From positions 434,001 through 498,000 of the forward strand of contig QJPP01007526.1 in NCBI GenBank assembly GCA_003996215.1: DNA of 64,000 nucleotides, given 5' to 3'. Positions 45,176 through 57,024 of the stretch are shown here, one piece after another. Numbering within the stretch: position 1 is the stretch's first letter; each line of letters begins with the position of its first letter. Made by a program: the position numbers and the translations under genes. This stretch comes from Jaltomata sinuosa. Its lineage: Eukaryota; Streptophyta; Magnoliopsida; Solanales; Solanaceae. A model generated the notes under the pieces. That model worked only from the letters and a program-made list of their open reading frames with translations, had not been told where the DNA came from and searched no databases.

Positions 45176-45571
45176 TAATATCTTAGTAGGAGTATGATTA
45201 GTTAGTTGTTGAAGTAGTAGAATATTCAAAGTAAAGGTTCTGTTTTTTCAAAGTAGTAGAATATTCAAAGTCAATTGACAAAAGGTTAAGAGAGTTAGAT
45301 TTTCAGTTTTTGTTTTTTTATTTTGGCAAAGAATTTTAGATTTGTAAAATTTATTTGTTGCTGGATTAGCGAGCTAGTAATATTCCAAGAAGAGACTTTT
45401 TTGTTGTGTTTGCTGAAAAAGTGGAGACGATAGAATGTGCATGGTAATGTAGCCATTATGAGCTGTGGATGAACTGTTATTTGCAGGAGCAAAGAATGAA
45501 GTGCATGTGGTAGGGGAATTGCTATTTGTGATTTTAGATATTATAGATTTCTAGTTGACTATTAATTAGTA

Positions 45572-45872
45572 CTTCTTCCGATTAAAATTATTTGTTGTAT
45601 TTTTCTTTCACACATCTTTTAAAAAAACATTAATTATGAGGAACTTTGACTATTTTACCCTTGTTTATATCTTAAGATGTAATAATGCCTCGCCGAATAT
45701 TTACTATATTTATGTGACATCTTTACATAATTGAGATATTTATAGTCTTTAAGAACAATTATTACAAAGGATAAAATAAAAAAAAGTTATTTTATTTTGA
45801 ACTTTCAAAATAATAAATATTTTGAGATAACTATTTTTATAAATCATAATAAATAAATTGAGAGAGAGGTAG
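45572..45872. mobile_element. Stowaway-like MITE in the spacer between the duplicated segments
   Basis: Left CTTCTTCCGATTAAAATTAT; the right end read inversely is CTACCTCTCTCTCAATTTAT. The match is imperfect. The interior is AT-rich. Confidence 0.5.
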
Positions 45873-46792
45873 TCCACATAATAATAATAAATGCAATTAG
45901 GCAACTAAAACAAATAGTTGCAGTTCATATGGTACGGTAGTAAGTGATATTTTTTTTTCTCATCCAGTGTTTATTGGGGTTTAATTTAATTTGGATTTGT
46001 ATTGATATTTTCTTCTTTTACTTCACATCATTTTTCGTCTCCTTAATAGCCGAGATCCATTTAGATGGAAAGTGCTCTCAGTAAATAATTTTTTTATACC
46101 TAAAATTTGAATTCAAAACTTCTTATAAAAGATAAAATATGATATTCATCTCACCGTAAGTACATAAACCTCGATGGTGAAGTGACTCACTAGTTGGATC
46201 CGTTCTCACCATAAGCTTTTTATTTCTAACAAAGGGTTTTTTTAGAAGTCTTAGAAAAAGGGTTAAAATATTTTTAAGTATTAAAGTGCTCTTTTTTATC
46301 TATTAGATCAAATTTATCTTTCTTTAATTTTATTTTGTTTATTCTAAAATTGGTACAGTTAAATTTGTATGAGGTCAAAAGCATAAATATTAAATCAAAC
46401 CCTATTTTAAATTCGTTTACCAACGAATCGATTATCTACTTGACGAGTATAAGGTGACGTAAACGCATATAAAGGAAATTCAATTGATAAACAGGTATAA
46501 CTCTGGGGAAGGAGCTCTAGACGACGTCCTTCGAGAGCTAGAGTTCCTCCCTGAGAGTAATATGCAAACAATACGGGTAGAGAATGTAATGAGGAAATAA
46601 TTTCTTTGTGAGCAAGTAAATAAAGTATATTGTATTGCTTAGTATCAGATTTCAGGTATCTTACAAATGATGGAGATCAACTATTTATAGAGTACAACAA
46701 TTGGCCTATGGCCAATGAGAAAGTTTTTTTTAAATCCTAATACTACGAGCAATAGTATCAAGTGTCATATCCGTTGCAGGTGCAGTCTCTTG
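45873..46792. other. Spacer between the duplicated segments, no gene seen
   Basis: AT-rich with no ORF of note. A short imperfect palindrome lies around 46508-46550 (GGAGCTCTAGACGACGTCC, then CGAGAGCTAGAGTTCC). Confidence 0.5.
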
Positions 46793-46883
46793 AAAAAATA
46801 AAGTTGAAAAAAGGAACATTTTATGAGTAGTAAATAAAAAAACTAATGGTTAGCTGGTGAAAAAAAAGAAATCTTTGATTTTT

Positions 46884-47369
46884 GGCTTAATACATATCAG
46901 CCTCTTAAACTAGTGATGATATTTCATTTAAACACTCGAACCAAGTAATGTTCCATGCGAACTTCTCAATTCCTAATAAAGTGTTCCAATTAGACACTTT
47001 TAATTCAAATCTTGAAAAAAAAGCTTAGTGTGTATTTTCATTCGTTTTTATCAGATTGTTAAGTTAACCACATAAAATATGTCACCTCCTTTAATTATAC
47101 GCATCAACCTCAATTAGAAAATATCTGGGGTCTTTCAACGTAAGGAGTCAAAAGTTTATAATTAAAGATAATAACATATTTTATATGGTTAATTTGATTA
47201 TTTATAAGACAAATGAGAACACATGAAAAAAAAGGTTAAAATTTGAATATAAAATATCTAATTAAATTTTTATTAGAAATTAATATACTCAATTAAAATA
47301 AAACTTAATTGAAGTATATCTAAATAAAATATTCTAATAAATTTAAAATGTTAGATCATGTATTAAGCC
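46884..47369. mobile_element. Mutator-type MITE in copy B with 9-bp target duplication
   Basis: Ends GGCTTAATACAT and ATGTATTAAGCC are perfect 12-bp inverted repeats. TTGATTTTT stands on both sides. Copy A shows the unoccupied sequence CTTTGGTTTTTTTATAC. Confidence 0.82.
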
Positions 47370-47578
47370 TTGATTTTTTATACTATTGTTTTGATGCAAT
47401 CAAAGACTGAAAAAAAGTGGGAAAAGGAATTAGCTTTTATTAGTAAACAAATTATAGCACGCATGTTTGACAGCGATTTGTTAATTAATTACATTCACAT
47501 TTATATTTTGCTCTGGTTGGCACTTGCCAGAATCTTGAAATGCCATAAGGATTAGCTGGTAATAGAATATTCAAAGTA

Positions 47579-47863
47579 CTCTCCGTTTTTAAATACTTAT
47601 CAACCTTATTAAAAATAGATATTCTATAATGCTTGTTATTTTAAAAATTAAGATATAATTAATTATTTACTTTCATCTTTATCATTAGTCATAAATATAG
47701 AGAGATATTAGTAGTGCAAAAGACAAAAATATTAAATAGAGAGGAGTAATAAATAAGGTAATTTGACTAAATAAGGTAATTTAGTCAAATTACTTTCTAT
47801 TTAATATTTTTCTAAAGAGACGTACAAACAAAAAATGTGACAAGTATTTAGGAACGGAGGGAG
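47579..47863. mobile_element. Stowaway-type MITE in copy B
   Basis: Left CTCTCCGTTTTTAAATACTT and inverse right CTCCCTCCGTTCCTAAATAC; TA duplicated at 47577-47578 and 47864-47865. Confidence 0.8.
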
Positions 47864-48140
47864 TAATATCTTAGTAGGAGTATGATTAGCTGGTAATAGA
47901 ATATTCAAAGTAATGATTCTGTTGGATTTTCAGTTTCTGTTTTTTTTCCCTAAATTTTGGAAAAGAATTTTATATTTGTAATTTATTTTCTGCTGGATTA
48001 GTTAGCCAGTAATATGCCAAGAAGAGACTTTTTAAAACATTTTTGTTGTGTTTGCTAAAAAGGAGGAGACAAATGGACAGTTGAATGTGCAGGGTAATGG
48101 CCATTATGAGCTGTGAATGGACTGTTATCTGGACTTTAAT

Positions 48141-49717
48141 GCATATGGCACGTACTTCTCATTTTTGCTTTAACGTGAGAGCACGGGTTCGATATGATTT
48201 TTACTTGAAAAAAAGATAACTCGATGTATATAAGCTTTTGCTATACATAAAGTTCGAGAGAGAATTCGATCACAAGAATGATTTTTACTTGAAAAAGACA
48301 TAAAAATACATTTGAACTATAGTAAAATTTTGAATTACACAAGCGAGAGGTTCGTATGATTTTCTTAAACTATTTTTAACTGAAAATAAATATCGCCTTC
48401 AAATTGAACCGTCAACATTCTGGCATAGGTTTTGTGCACGCGTTGTCACGCGTATATTTTATATTTTTTATTCCATCCTTTTTCACTTTTCTTTTTTTCA
48501 CGTTATACTCCTTTTATTTTCTAGTCTTTTTTTTTTCGTAGGAGCTCCAGTTTGCCAATATCTTTGCCACAATAAAATTATGGTGCAAAGACCAATTGAC
48601 CTAAGTGCTTTACACTTGGATCAAAGTTCCGTTTCAAGACGATAATAAAGATCCAATTTGGCAAAAGCTCTTCACTCAAAATATCTCATCTGAGGGATTA
48701 TCAAAAAATTTATTAGCTACGAGCAATTTAACGATAAAATTTTTAGTTAATTTGAATTCTTATGATAGTAATATAATCACTAAACCCCGGAGTTCTAGTT
48801 GAGCACATTGAAAACATCATAGACCTCATGTCATGATATGGCATCCTTTAATTTTGGCCCATATATATAGTGAATAAATCAAAGTAAAAGCTCTCAACCT
48901 CACCACTAATCAAAGAAAAAATGTCATCCGATCACATCAAACAATATTACTTGCACTATAATATTCACTCTCCGGTATCCAAACATTAACAACTGTTGCA
49001 ATATAATCTTCAGAATATGTTACCAATAAGCAAAATATATACAATTACAACTTGCAACATACTCAGTGTAATTCCACAAGTTGAATCTAGGAGTAGGACA
49101 TAAGAACAATATCATTGAATTATATATATTTGTATCGTTAAATCTATCCTTAGGTAATGACGAAAAATCTCATTTTGTGTAACGACCAATTTGACGTGAT
49201 CACGTCGTTATCTTATATTTTTTTCTCATTTTTTTTATTTAATAATCTTGTTTTATCCTTTACGCTATCTTTTTATAGTAGCTCTACTTCGTACCCAACA
49301 TTTTCTGTAGGTTTATTTATCCTTCAAATTGTTTATGCGTGACATTATGTAATGACGAAAAATGATACAACTTATTTCAAATATTATATTTATCAAAATA
49401 ATACAGTACTATACATCATGAAATAATACGTAACAACCCTTCAAACAAAGTGTAAGGCAGTAGCAGCAATGGTTCTAATGGACCGGAAGCCCATACAACT
49501 GCACGAAGAATCGGTGAGCCCAACAAAAAAATATAGCTGAGAGCCTAAACTAGAAACAAACTAGAAATAAAAGGAAAAAAAATAAATTAGAAAAGTCTCA
49601 ATTTTTTTCAATATTCAAGAAGTCATTTACATGAATAACTCATATTTACAAATCAAACCAAAGAATTAAACTATCCTATACACAAGCCTTTTTCTTGATT
49701 AGCTACTACCATGACTT
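48141..49717. other. Intergenic region between the duplicated segment and the UPF0496 3' end
   Basis: No ORF with a recognisable domain. A short direct repeat GATTTTTACTTGAAAAA occurs at 48197 and 48281. AT-rich otherwise. Confidence 0.5.
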
Positions 49718-51514
49718 TTAATTCCCACATGATTTTGCTATTTCCTTAATTACCAAAGCTCTAGCACGATTAATTGTCAAAAGACATAAATAAACATGTT
49801 CTTCAAGCTCCTCTACTTGTTTCTTGAACCCAATATTACTCTTCTTCAATTCCTTCAACACTTCCAATGAAAACCTATCTTCCCTTTTATCCAAACACAA
49901 TTGAATCATTGCCTTATTATGATCAATTTCATCATGAAGTCGAGCTACAAGCCTAGAAATCGTGTCAAAATCCCTGTTCAAAATATAAGTACCTTTTGTT
50001 GCAACGTCAAGTTGATCTCCAACTTTGCTTAAAAATCCACATTTCAAGAATCGAAAACTCATAAACTTTTTCCTTAATGGCTTTAAGGGTAGGCTTAAAA
50101 TCGCTGGCCCCATGACAATTGCAGCAAATGTATGTGCTGCTAGTACTAAAGCTGCCACAGCAACTAGTCCACAAGCCGCTGTCACACATACCCCAGAAGT
50201 CTTGTTGACACATTTGATCAATTTGATTTTCCTAGCGACCCTTTTCTTCTTGGACTTCAAACATTGCAACACCGATGAATATTCATCGTTAATTCGCGTG
50301 AAATCTTGTTTTTTAAGGTCGGAAAAAGGGTTGTTGTGGATGATAAAAGATCGAAGCTCGAGTACTAGGTAACCAAATTGGTCAATATTAGAACAATTAT
50401 CGATCGAGTCAAGGACTTGTTCGACGAAACCATAGTGAGATTGGACTTGGTTGATGCTTTTAAGGATGTGGCTACAGAATTTTGATGCTTCTGCACTTAT
50501 GTTGAAGTAATTTGTAAGGAGGGATTTGAGATCGTATTTTTTGGCTGGAAATATAGTTGATTCAAGAATTGATGTAATTTTGTCTTGGCCTGGATCAAGG
50601 AGAATTTCTGAGAATGTATTATTGTGGCATAATTGAGAATTAGGAGATGATGGTTCATTTACAAGTAATTGAGCTTTTGTAAAGAAATCACCATAAGATT
50701 TTGTTCTTAATGCCCCAAGGTACTCTTCGTTCACATTTAGGCTTCTTTGTGCGTCTCTTGTCATTTTCTTCTTATCTGGAAAATAAATAGCTCCACTTTA
50801 TTGAAGATCAAGATTAATTTAATAAGAGAGAAATACAAGTAAATAGAAAAGGTTCGTAATTTTTCACGTAGATGCATATATTGTTTTGATTAGGATTTAA
50901 CTTATATTCAATACTATAGTACTTGTAAAGCATATTTCGATTGACATAATTTAACTTGTGGTAACAAGTTGTTTGCTTTATTTTTTTATATATATGTAAT
51001 TCGTTTCTCTTATTGTGCACACAATAGTTATCATTAACATAATTGGATATTATATCATTCGAATACACTGTCAGTATTGAAGTTATACCTGATTGCTAAT
51101 GAAGAAGAAACACAGGTATAGGGAAATATTAGCTAGGGACTTAAGGGTAAGAATCGTGAATTTTGTGCAAATAAAACACATGAAATTAAAATTCGAAAAA
51201 TTCACCATTACAAAGAAGAGAAAGGTATAAATAAAAAGCTAAAAAGTTTTTTTTTCGTTATTAAATTCCTGATTGCGATTATCTGTAGTTAATATAATAC
51301 CATACATATTAATTTTAAGAGCTCATCTAAATTAGTCCCAATTGTAAAGTATATATCTCAATAATTTGTCAAAAGAGAATTTCAATCGGAAAAGCTCATC
51401 TTTAAACTCAGAAAATTACTACTAAAACAATTTCCACGAAGAAATTAAAACATCATTCATGCAACATAAACTAGACTAACCTTTGATCGTTTTACAAGTC
51501 GTATCGTCTGCCAT
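49718..51514 (-). CDS. UPF0496 (DUF677) family protein, two coding exons, 363 aa
   Basis: Exon 1 is 51514-51481 (MADDTTCKTIK plus one base). The intron 50775/50776-51480 has a GTTAGT donor and TTTTCCAG acceptor. Exon 2 is 50775-49718. Phases agree, adding 15 residues (ending DKKK) before the Met that a single-exon reading would take as start. The protein is mostly helical, with likely coiled coils at about 290-350 and a hydrophobic stretch at about 206-235 (GVCVTAACGLVAVAALVLAA). It ends CGN. Plant UPF0496 proteins are of this length and include At14a-like members thought to associate with membranes; biochemical role unknown. No breaks are seen. Upstream, TATATATC-type sequence lies at about 51790 on the minus strand, but the promoter is unproven. 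Confidence 0.9.
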
Positions 51515-52043
51515 CGTCTTCAATCCTTCAAGCTAGAGGATAAGTCACGAATCGAAGTTCGATATGTAATATTCTTTAGACTATGAACAAGAAAGACCAA
51601 CTCCAGAAAAAGTTGCTTCCATATATGCATGGAGATGATGAAATATCAAGAATTATGAGACCTAATTAATTAAAACTTAAAAGCAAGAAAAGCCAAGTCC
51701 GAGGTTGTCTAATTAATTACTTCTTGGTTGAGCAGTGAACAGCCCTTTTTAAAGGCCACTTGCAAGAAATTAAGACAGTTTAAAGGATGATATATATCTT
51801 ACTTACGTTATCCCCTTTTTATGACATGCAATATTCATCTGAATGAAGGAAGAAACTTGTGCAATATGTTTACTACAGCTTTTATTTAGGCTAAATATGG
51901 ACGTACGTATGTGGCTTCTTTGAAACACCTTTATTTTTTTTCAGATTCAGATGATGATATGATAAGATCCATCTGGTGGTTGTTATATGCCTTTTTGACT
52001 TTAATCTAATTTATTGGCATGATTTATGTAACAAAATTATATA

Positions 52044-52300
52044 CTTCCTCCGTCTCAATTTACGTGACACATTTTTGAATTTCTAGATATTTAACCAATT
52101 TTTTTTTTATTATAATTTTTTCATGTCTTTTAAATATCTTGAATTATCAATTATTGTGACTTATAATATTTTTTCCGTAGTTTTCAAATTGTAAATTTTA
52201 TTTCAAAAACTTAAAGATTTCATGCCTAAATTCACAGTGAAAATTAAATTGTTTGACTCTCGAAATTCGAACTGTACCACGTAAATTGAGATAAAGAAAG
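52044..52300. mobile_element. Stowaway-type MITE
   Basis: Left CTTCCTCCGTCTCAATTTAC; inverse right CTTTCTTTATCTCAATTTAC. TA on both sides. The interior is AT-rich. Confidence 0.75.
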
Positions 52301-52647
52301 TATATTTTTTTCTTTACATATGAAGGAAATATTCATGTGAGAAACAACTTTAGGACGACTTTAAAACTGTATATTCTGTAGTTGGTACATGCATAACAAA
52401 ATTGAGTTTATTAAGCAACTTATGAATGTTGGAACCATTCTAATTATATACATACATATTTATAATCATATATAGATACATGTATTATGTATATAAGTTT
52501 CGTATATTAATGTGTAGTGCCTTCCATTCTTCTTTACTTTATGTCTAATCTTTCTTATGTTTCGTCTCTATTTTTTCTTTATGCCTTGTCGATACTCTTT
52601 TCCCATGTCTAAGTTGTGCAAAGCCACTGACTCGTGTATATATTATA

Positions 52648-52895
52648 TAGTCTGTTTCAATTTGTTTGATCTATTTTTTTTTTTAGTACGTTTCAAAAAA
52701 GAATGCTTATTTCCTTTTTTAGCAACTATTCAATTTCAACTTTTCACATGACATGTTTAAGACCACAAGATTAAAGGATATTTTTGTATATTGAACATAT
52801 CTTTAATTATTTACTACAAGATTCAAAAGTCTTTCTTATTTTCTTAAACTCTATGTCAAGTCAAAATAGACTAAACAAATTGAAACGGAGGGAGT
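52648..52895. mobile_element. Stowaway-like MITE
   Basis: Left TAGTCTGTTTCAATTTGTTT; inverse right ACTCCCTCCGTTTCAATTTG, then TTTAGTC. The left terminus is eroded. Confidence 0.6.
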
Positions 52896-53717
52896 TTATA
52901 ATTTCGGGAACAAAATTTGAGGGTTTTGTTGGAATTGCATTTTTGTTTGTATTTGAGGATTGGAGATTATTAATTAATGTGATAATGAAAAGTTTTATGT
53001 TTATTAACTTGGTAAAAATTAGATATTTAAGTAGTTCATCTCTCCCGACACCACGTGCGCAGTTTTTTTTATTTGACTCTTTTATTATTTGGAGTTATAT
53101 TATCTACGTTTACTTTTTTTAATCTCAAAATTCATGTTTAAAAAAATTAATTCTCACTTCACCTTCATTACTACTCACTGTTGGCTCGTAGTTTATCTAT
53201 CAGTATTTTGACCTGCTCCTTTTTGCTAATTATTCTGTATACTTCTTAAGAAAAAAAAATTAAGTACATACATAGTTGATACAAATAATTTTTTATATCA
53301 TTAAGCCATCGAAAGAATATCTACAGGATAGAGACTACAGGGGTAAGCCTATGTGATTTTGGAGGGTAAGACAAGTAACAAATTACTTGCTAGTTGCTAC
53401 TACAAATAAAATTAGTTGATATAATGGTATATATTATTTTTTATATTGACGACATATATAACTTAAACTCTTTTTCATTGAAAAAAGGTAGTACAAATTA
53501 AATGCATCTAGGCAAGTATAAAGAAAGAAAGTTGCACTAAACCATCAGAACCATGAAACATATGACATAATTAGGTTAGAGAAATTTAAGGAAAAATATT
53601 GTTATGGTTAGGAAAACAGTTGCGTAGCTTCAAGGATACTCCCCTAACGTAAATTTGGTTAAGAAACTTCACTAGCTATACTTTACATTCCATGCATATC
53701 TGTCCAGTAAGTATATA
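52896..53717. other. Intergenic AT-rich region, no gene seen
   Basis: Only short ORFs without motifs. No RNA gene recognised. Confidence 0.5.
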
Positions 53718-53976
53718 CTCCCTCCGTCCCAATTTATGTGGCATATTTCGGATTTTGAGATTCAAACAAGTCTATCTTTGATCGTAATTTTTTTATATAT
53801 CTTTTAAATATTTTGAATTGTCTATTTTTGAGACTTGTAGTACTTTTTATATAGTTTTCAAATATATAAATTTTATTTCAAAAAACTTAAAAATTGCATA
53901 TCCAAATTCACGGTCAAACTTAAACTGTTTGACTCTCGGAAAGCGAAAACTGCCACATAAAATGGGACAGAGGGAG
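53718..53976. mobile_element. Stowaway MITE
   Basis: Left CTCCCTCCGTCCCAATTTAT; inverse right CTCCCTCTGTCCCATTTTAT, extending to GTGGCA. TA is duplicated at 53716-53717 and 53977-53978. Confidence 0.85.
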
Positions 53977-54324
53977 TATATGTCTTTCTCTATGCAAAGA
54001 ATATATAATACACGTGGCATGCTCATATAGAGACAAGTAGGACAATAATTCTACATGTTTTTTTTCAAAATTTTAAAATATAGTTCTAATTAATTGTGGG
54101 AGTTGTGTGGAGGGTTCAATTTGGTGATCACTGCTGAATGCTGATGAGGCTATTTAGTGTTTATCTGAATGTACATTTTTTCAGCCTTTTTTCACACGTC
54201 ATCTTTATTCTATTCGGGTTTCTGCTTAGATATTCCTCTTTTCGCCTACATGGCATCCATGTCAGCATCCTACCCCGCCTTTAGATCCACCCACTGATTG
54301 GGATTTTCTTCTACATACATCTGC

Positions 54325-54735
54325 TGGTAATGATGACTAGCAGTGGTGGTTATGAATATCGATTGAAGATAATGTTGGCTAATGGTGTATATGATATATA
54401 GTAGCTAGTGATGATAGTGATTGATTGTAAAGGTTGATGGTAGTTGTTAGCGACAGTTGATAGTTGTGACGAAGGATAATTATAGCATATGATTGTAGTA
54501 ATAACGATGACTGTTGATATATAATATAATATGATGACTGAAGATGGTGATTCGTGATTGTTGTGGCAATGATGGTTAGTGATAATGATTATAAATGGTG
54601 ACTAGCGATAGTGGGTGACTGTTGTTGAGAATGGTGGGAGATGACACATAATTGATAACAATGTGGGCAACAATCATGATAGTTGATAATGGTGAATGAT
54701 GACAGTAACAGTGAATGATGAAATTGGTGAACTAT
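54325..54735 (+). repeat. Degenerate TGATGG/TGGTGA-rich tract
   Basis: About 400 bp of irregular GATGATAGTGATTG-type repeats, with nearly no C on this strand. A shorter related tract lies at 59510-59660. Confidence 0.6.
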
Positions 54736-56346
54736 CATTTTTGTAGAAATCTCTAAAAATATATCTTAATGATTTTAAAACTTTATTGGAGTTCATATTC
54801 TTAACCATTCATATTTATCCAAATTCATTAAGTAGTTGAAACATTAAAAAAAATATTTAATTATCATGACTTAAAAATCTTAAGCCGTGATAATACATAT
54901 ACAATTTTTTATTTATTTAATATTTTTTTTAAAGTGTGTAAAATGAAAAGTGGAGAACTATGGAGCGAAGGGAGTATTGAAATAATTACCTGCAATCACC
55001 TTTTTAAAGTTATTTAATTATGTAAATATTTTTTTACACCATTTACTGAGAATATATGAAAGTTATTCTTTTTCTATGTTTCCACCCTGAGTTTCAAGTT
55101 CACGAGAGTAATTAAGTCCTATTTTTCCGGAATCATTTTACTTTATCATATTTTTAATTTATAATCTTATAAAAAATTAAGTAAAAAGTAATTTGATTAA
55201 ATTATCATTATTTATCACCCCACTCAATTTAATACTTATTTTTTTGCATTATATCAATATCTCTCTATATGTATGACTAAGGTTTAAGGATAAAGGGTAG
55301 AAATTAAGGATGTCAAATGGGCGAGTTGGATTGAAACTAGAGAGATTAAAATGGGTTGAATTATAATAGAGTTGGATCATGACCCGCCCAAATTTATTTT
55401 GAATTAAATTGAATTGGTTTTAAAAAATAAAATTTTAGAAAAATGTGGAGTGGGCGTGGGGTAGGAAAAGAAAATTAAAAATTATAAAAAAAAAAATGGG
55501 TTGGGGGGTGGGGAAGAAAAAAATTTAAAAATTTTAAAAAACTATTTTTTTTTAGAAAAACTTATTTTTTTTCTTAAATAAAATATTAAACATTAAAGAA
55601 GCGGGTTAAAGTGGAGATATAATTGAACCCAACTCAGGATTATTTTACATGAGCCAAGCTGAAATGGATTGAAAGTTGATCTAGTATTAAATTATCATGA
55701 ATCCAATTCATAAAATTCTGGATGGATTATATGTGTTTGGACTCATTTTGATAATTCTGATAAAAATATATACTTTAATTAATTATATCTTAATTTTCTA
55801 AAATAATAAGTATTATGGATTAATTTTAGTAAGGATGATCAATAAAGTGATCCCAAAAATATATATTAGTGGAAGAAGAAGATATTCTTGTGGAAAGAAA
55901 TAAAAAGGGCATGATTGAAGAATGTTTGGATAATATAATTATTCATTTGTTCAGATGGACGGTGGCCAAATAACTGAATATATTAAGTAGTTATTACTAC
56001 TTTTGTTAACAAGTTAGTAAATGATAAAGAAACTTTATGACGTTTAAGAGGGATTTGACAACAAAAGGAGCACATATATTATATATAAAAATAAATAAAT
56101 CCTAAATATGCTAACGTCCAAGTTATTTTTAGGTATCATATGTTGTTGCAAAAATAGTACTTAAGCCGGAGTGGAGCTAGATCTTTGATTATAAATTTGG
56201 TCAAACTCAATAATTTTGATCTAAATTTTATATTTATATTTGAAAATTTTATTGATTATCTAAAAATTATTAATATAAAACCAAGTAAATTTCAAATGAT
56301 CATGGCTCCGCCTTTGATACTTATATAGCGTCCAAGAATACGTAAC
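54736..56346. other. Intergenic region, no gene seen
   Basis: AT-rich, with poly-A/T runs and G-rich patches (GGGTTGGGGGGTGGGG near 55500). No supported coding sequence or RNA gene. Confidence 0.5.
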
Positions 56347-56369
56347 ATGACAAATTCGCTTCCCATCTT

Positions 56370-56585
56370 GTGAAAACAATATGTGTGCTTCTCTTACTTG
56401 TACTGTGCGCTTCAATGTTTGTATTATCTTATATTTCATACTATTTGAACTATCATAAAGTTTCCTTAATTTCTACTAACTTTACTTTGGAACATATAAA
56501 TGACAAAATTTTAGTACGTAACAAGCCAGTTAAGAAGTTTCGAAGTAGTAGTCATCTTGATTCTCGTATGATCTTTAAAGTTTAA
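56370..56585 (+). CDS. Possible small secreted peptide ORF, no ATG at its start
   Basis: A 71-codon frame begins at a GTG and reads KTICVLLLLVLCASMFVLSY, a good signal-peptide-like hydrophobic core, then a basic, Ser-rich tail (KPVKKFRSSSHLDSRM) ending IFKV. The shape resembles precursors of plant signalling peptides, but no known family motif is visible. The nearest upstream ATG (56347) is out of frame, so an upstream exon or loss of the start is needed. It may be chance. Confidence 0.22.
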   Translation: MKTICVLLLLVLCASMFVLSYISYYLNYHKVSLISTNFTLEHINDKILVRNKPVKKFRSSSHLDSRMIFKV

Positions 56586-56716
56586 AGCAATAAAAAAGGA
56601 GAAGCTAATGTTGTATAATCACATGTTAACGTCTGTCAATGAATCATTTTTAGTGTGAGTTTGGTATGATATTAAAACTTCTAAAGTTTTGTGCACCACG
56701 AAGTTACTAAACTAGC

Positions 56717-56992
56717 ATTTGATCATAGATTTTGAATCAAATTTTAAAAATTTATCTTTAGATATCTGTTTGACCATGAAATTTGATCAGATTTTGAAAA
56801 TTCGATCTTCAAATATTTTCAAGATCCCGAAAACTGGCTTAGACCAGTTTTTGGGACTTCCACTCACAAAACTTCAATTTCCCCCAAGTAAAATACATGT
56901 CCAAACACAACTTCAAACCAAAAATCACAACTTGAAAAAACTCAAATTTTCAAATTTCAAATTTCAGCTTCAAAAATCTATGACCAAACAAG
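56717..56992. mobile_element. Possible MITE with TTTGACCATGA/TATGACCAAA ends
   Basis: TTTGATCATAGATTTTGAA near 56719 and CTGTTTGACCATGAAATTT near 56767 face the inverted AAAAATCTATGACCAAACA at 56973. Boundaries are uncertain. Confidence 0.35.
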
Positions 56993-57024
56993 AATATTAT
57001 TTGTTAGTCAATATAGATCTTTAG

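Larger units (their letters stand above)
44200..45525. repeat. Copy A of a duplicated segment upstream of the glucosyltransferase
   Basis: Collinear with 46793-48140. Shared blocks: AAGTTGAAAAAGGAAACG (44210), CAATCAAAGACTGAAAA (44527), AGCACGCATGTTTGA (44590), GAATCTTGAAATGCCATAA (44662), TCTTAGTAGGAGTATGATTA (45180), CCAAGAAGAGACTTTT (45386) and CCATTATGAGCTGTG (45453). MITEs at 44296-44510 and 44702-45175 interrupt this copy. Confidence 0.88.
46793..48140. repeat. Copy B of the duplicated upstream segment
   Basis: Matches copy A block by block with roughly 10 percent divergence by eye. It has its own MITEs at 46884-47369 and 47579-47863. The spacer between the copies is 45526-46792. Confidence 0.88.

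Noticed and set aside
48181..48200. tRNA T-arm-like GGGTTCGATATG
   Set aside because: No acceptor, D-arm or anticodon arm could be fitted around it. No complete tRNA or rRNA gene was found in the window.
49157..49342. Hydrophobic 61-codon ORF
   Set aside because: Composition follows the T-rich DNA. No start context, exon structure or homology is recognised.
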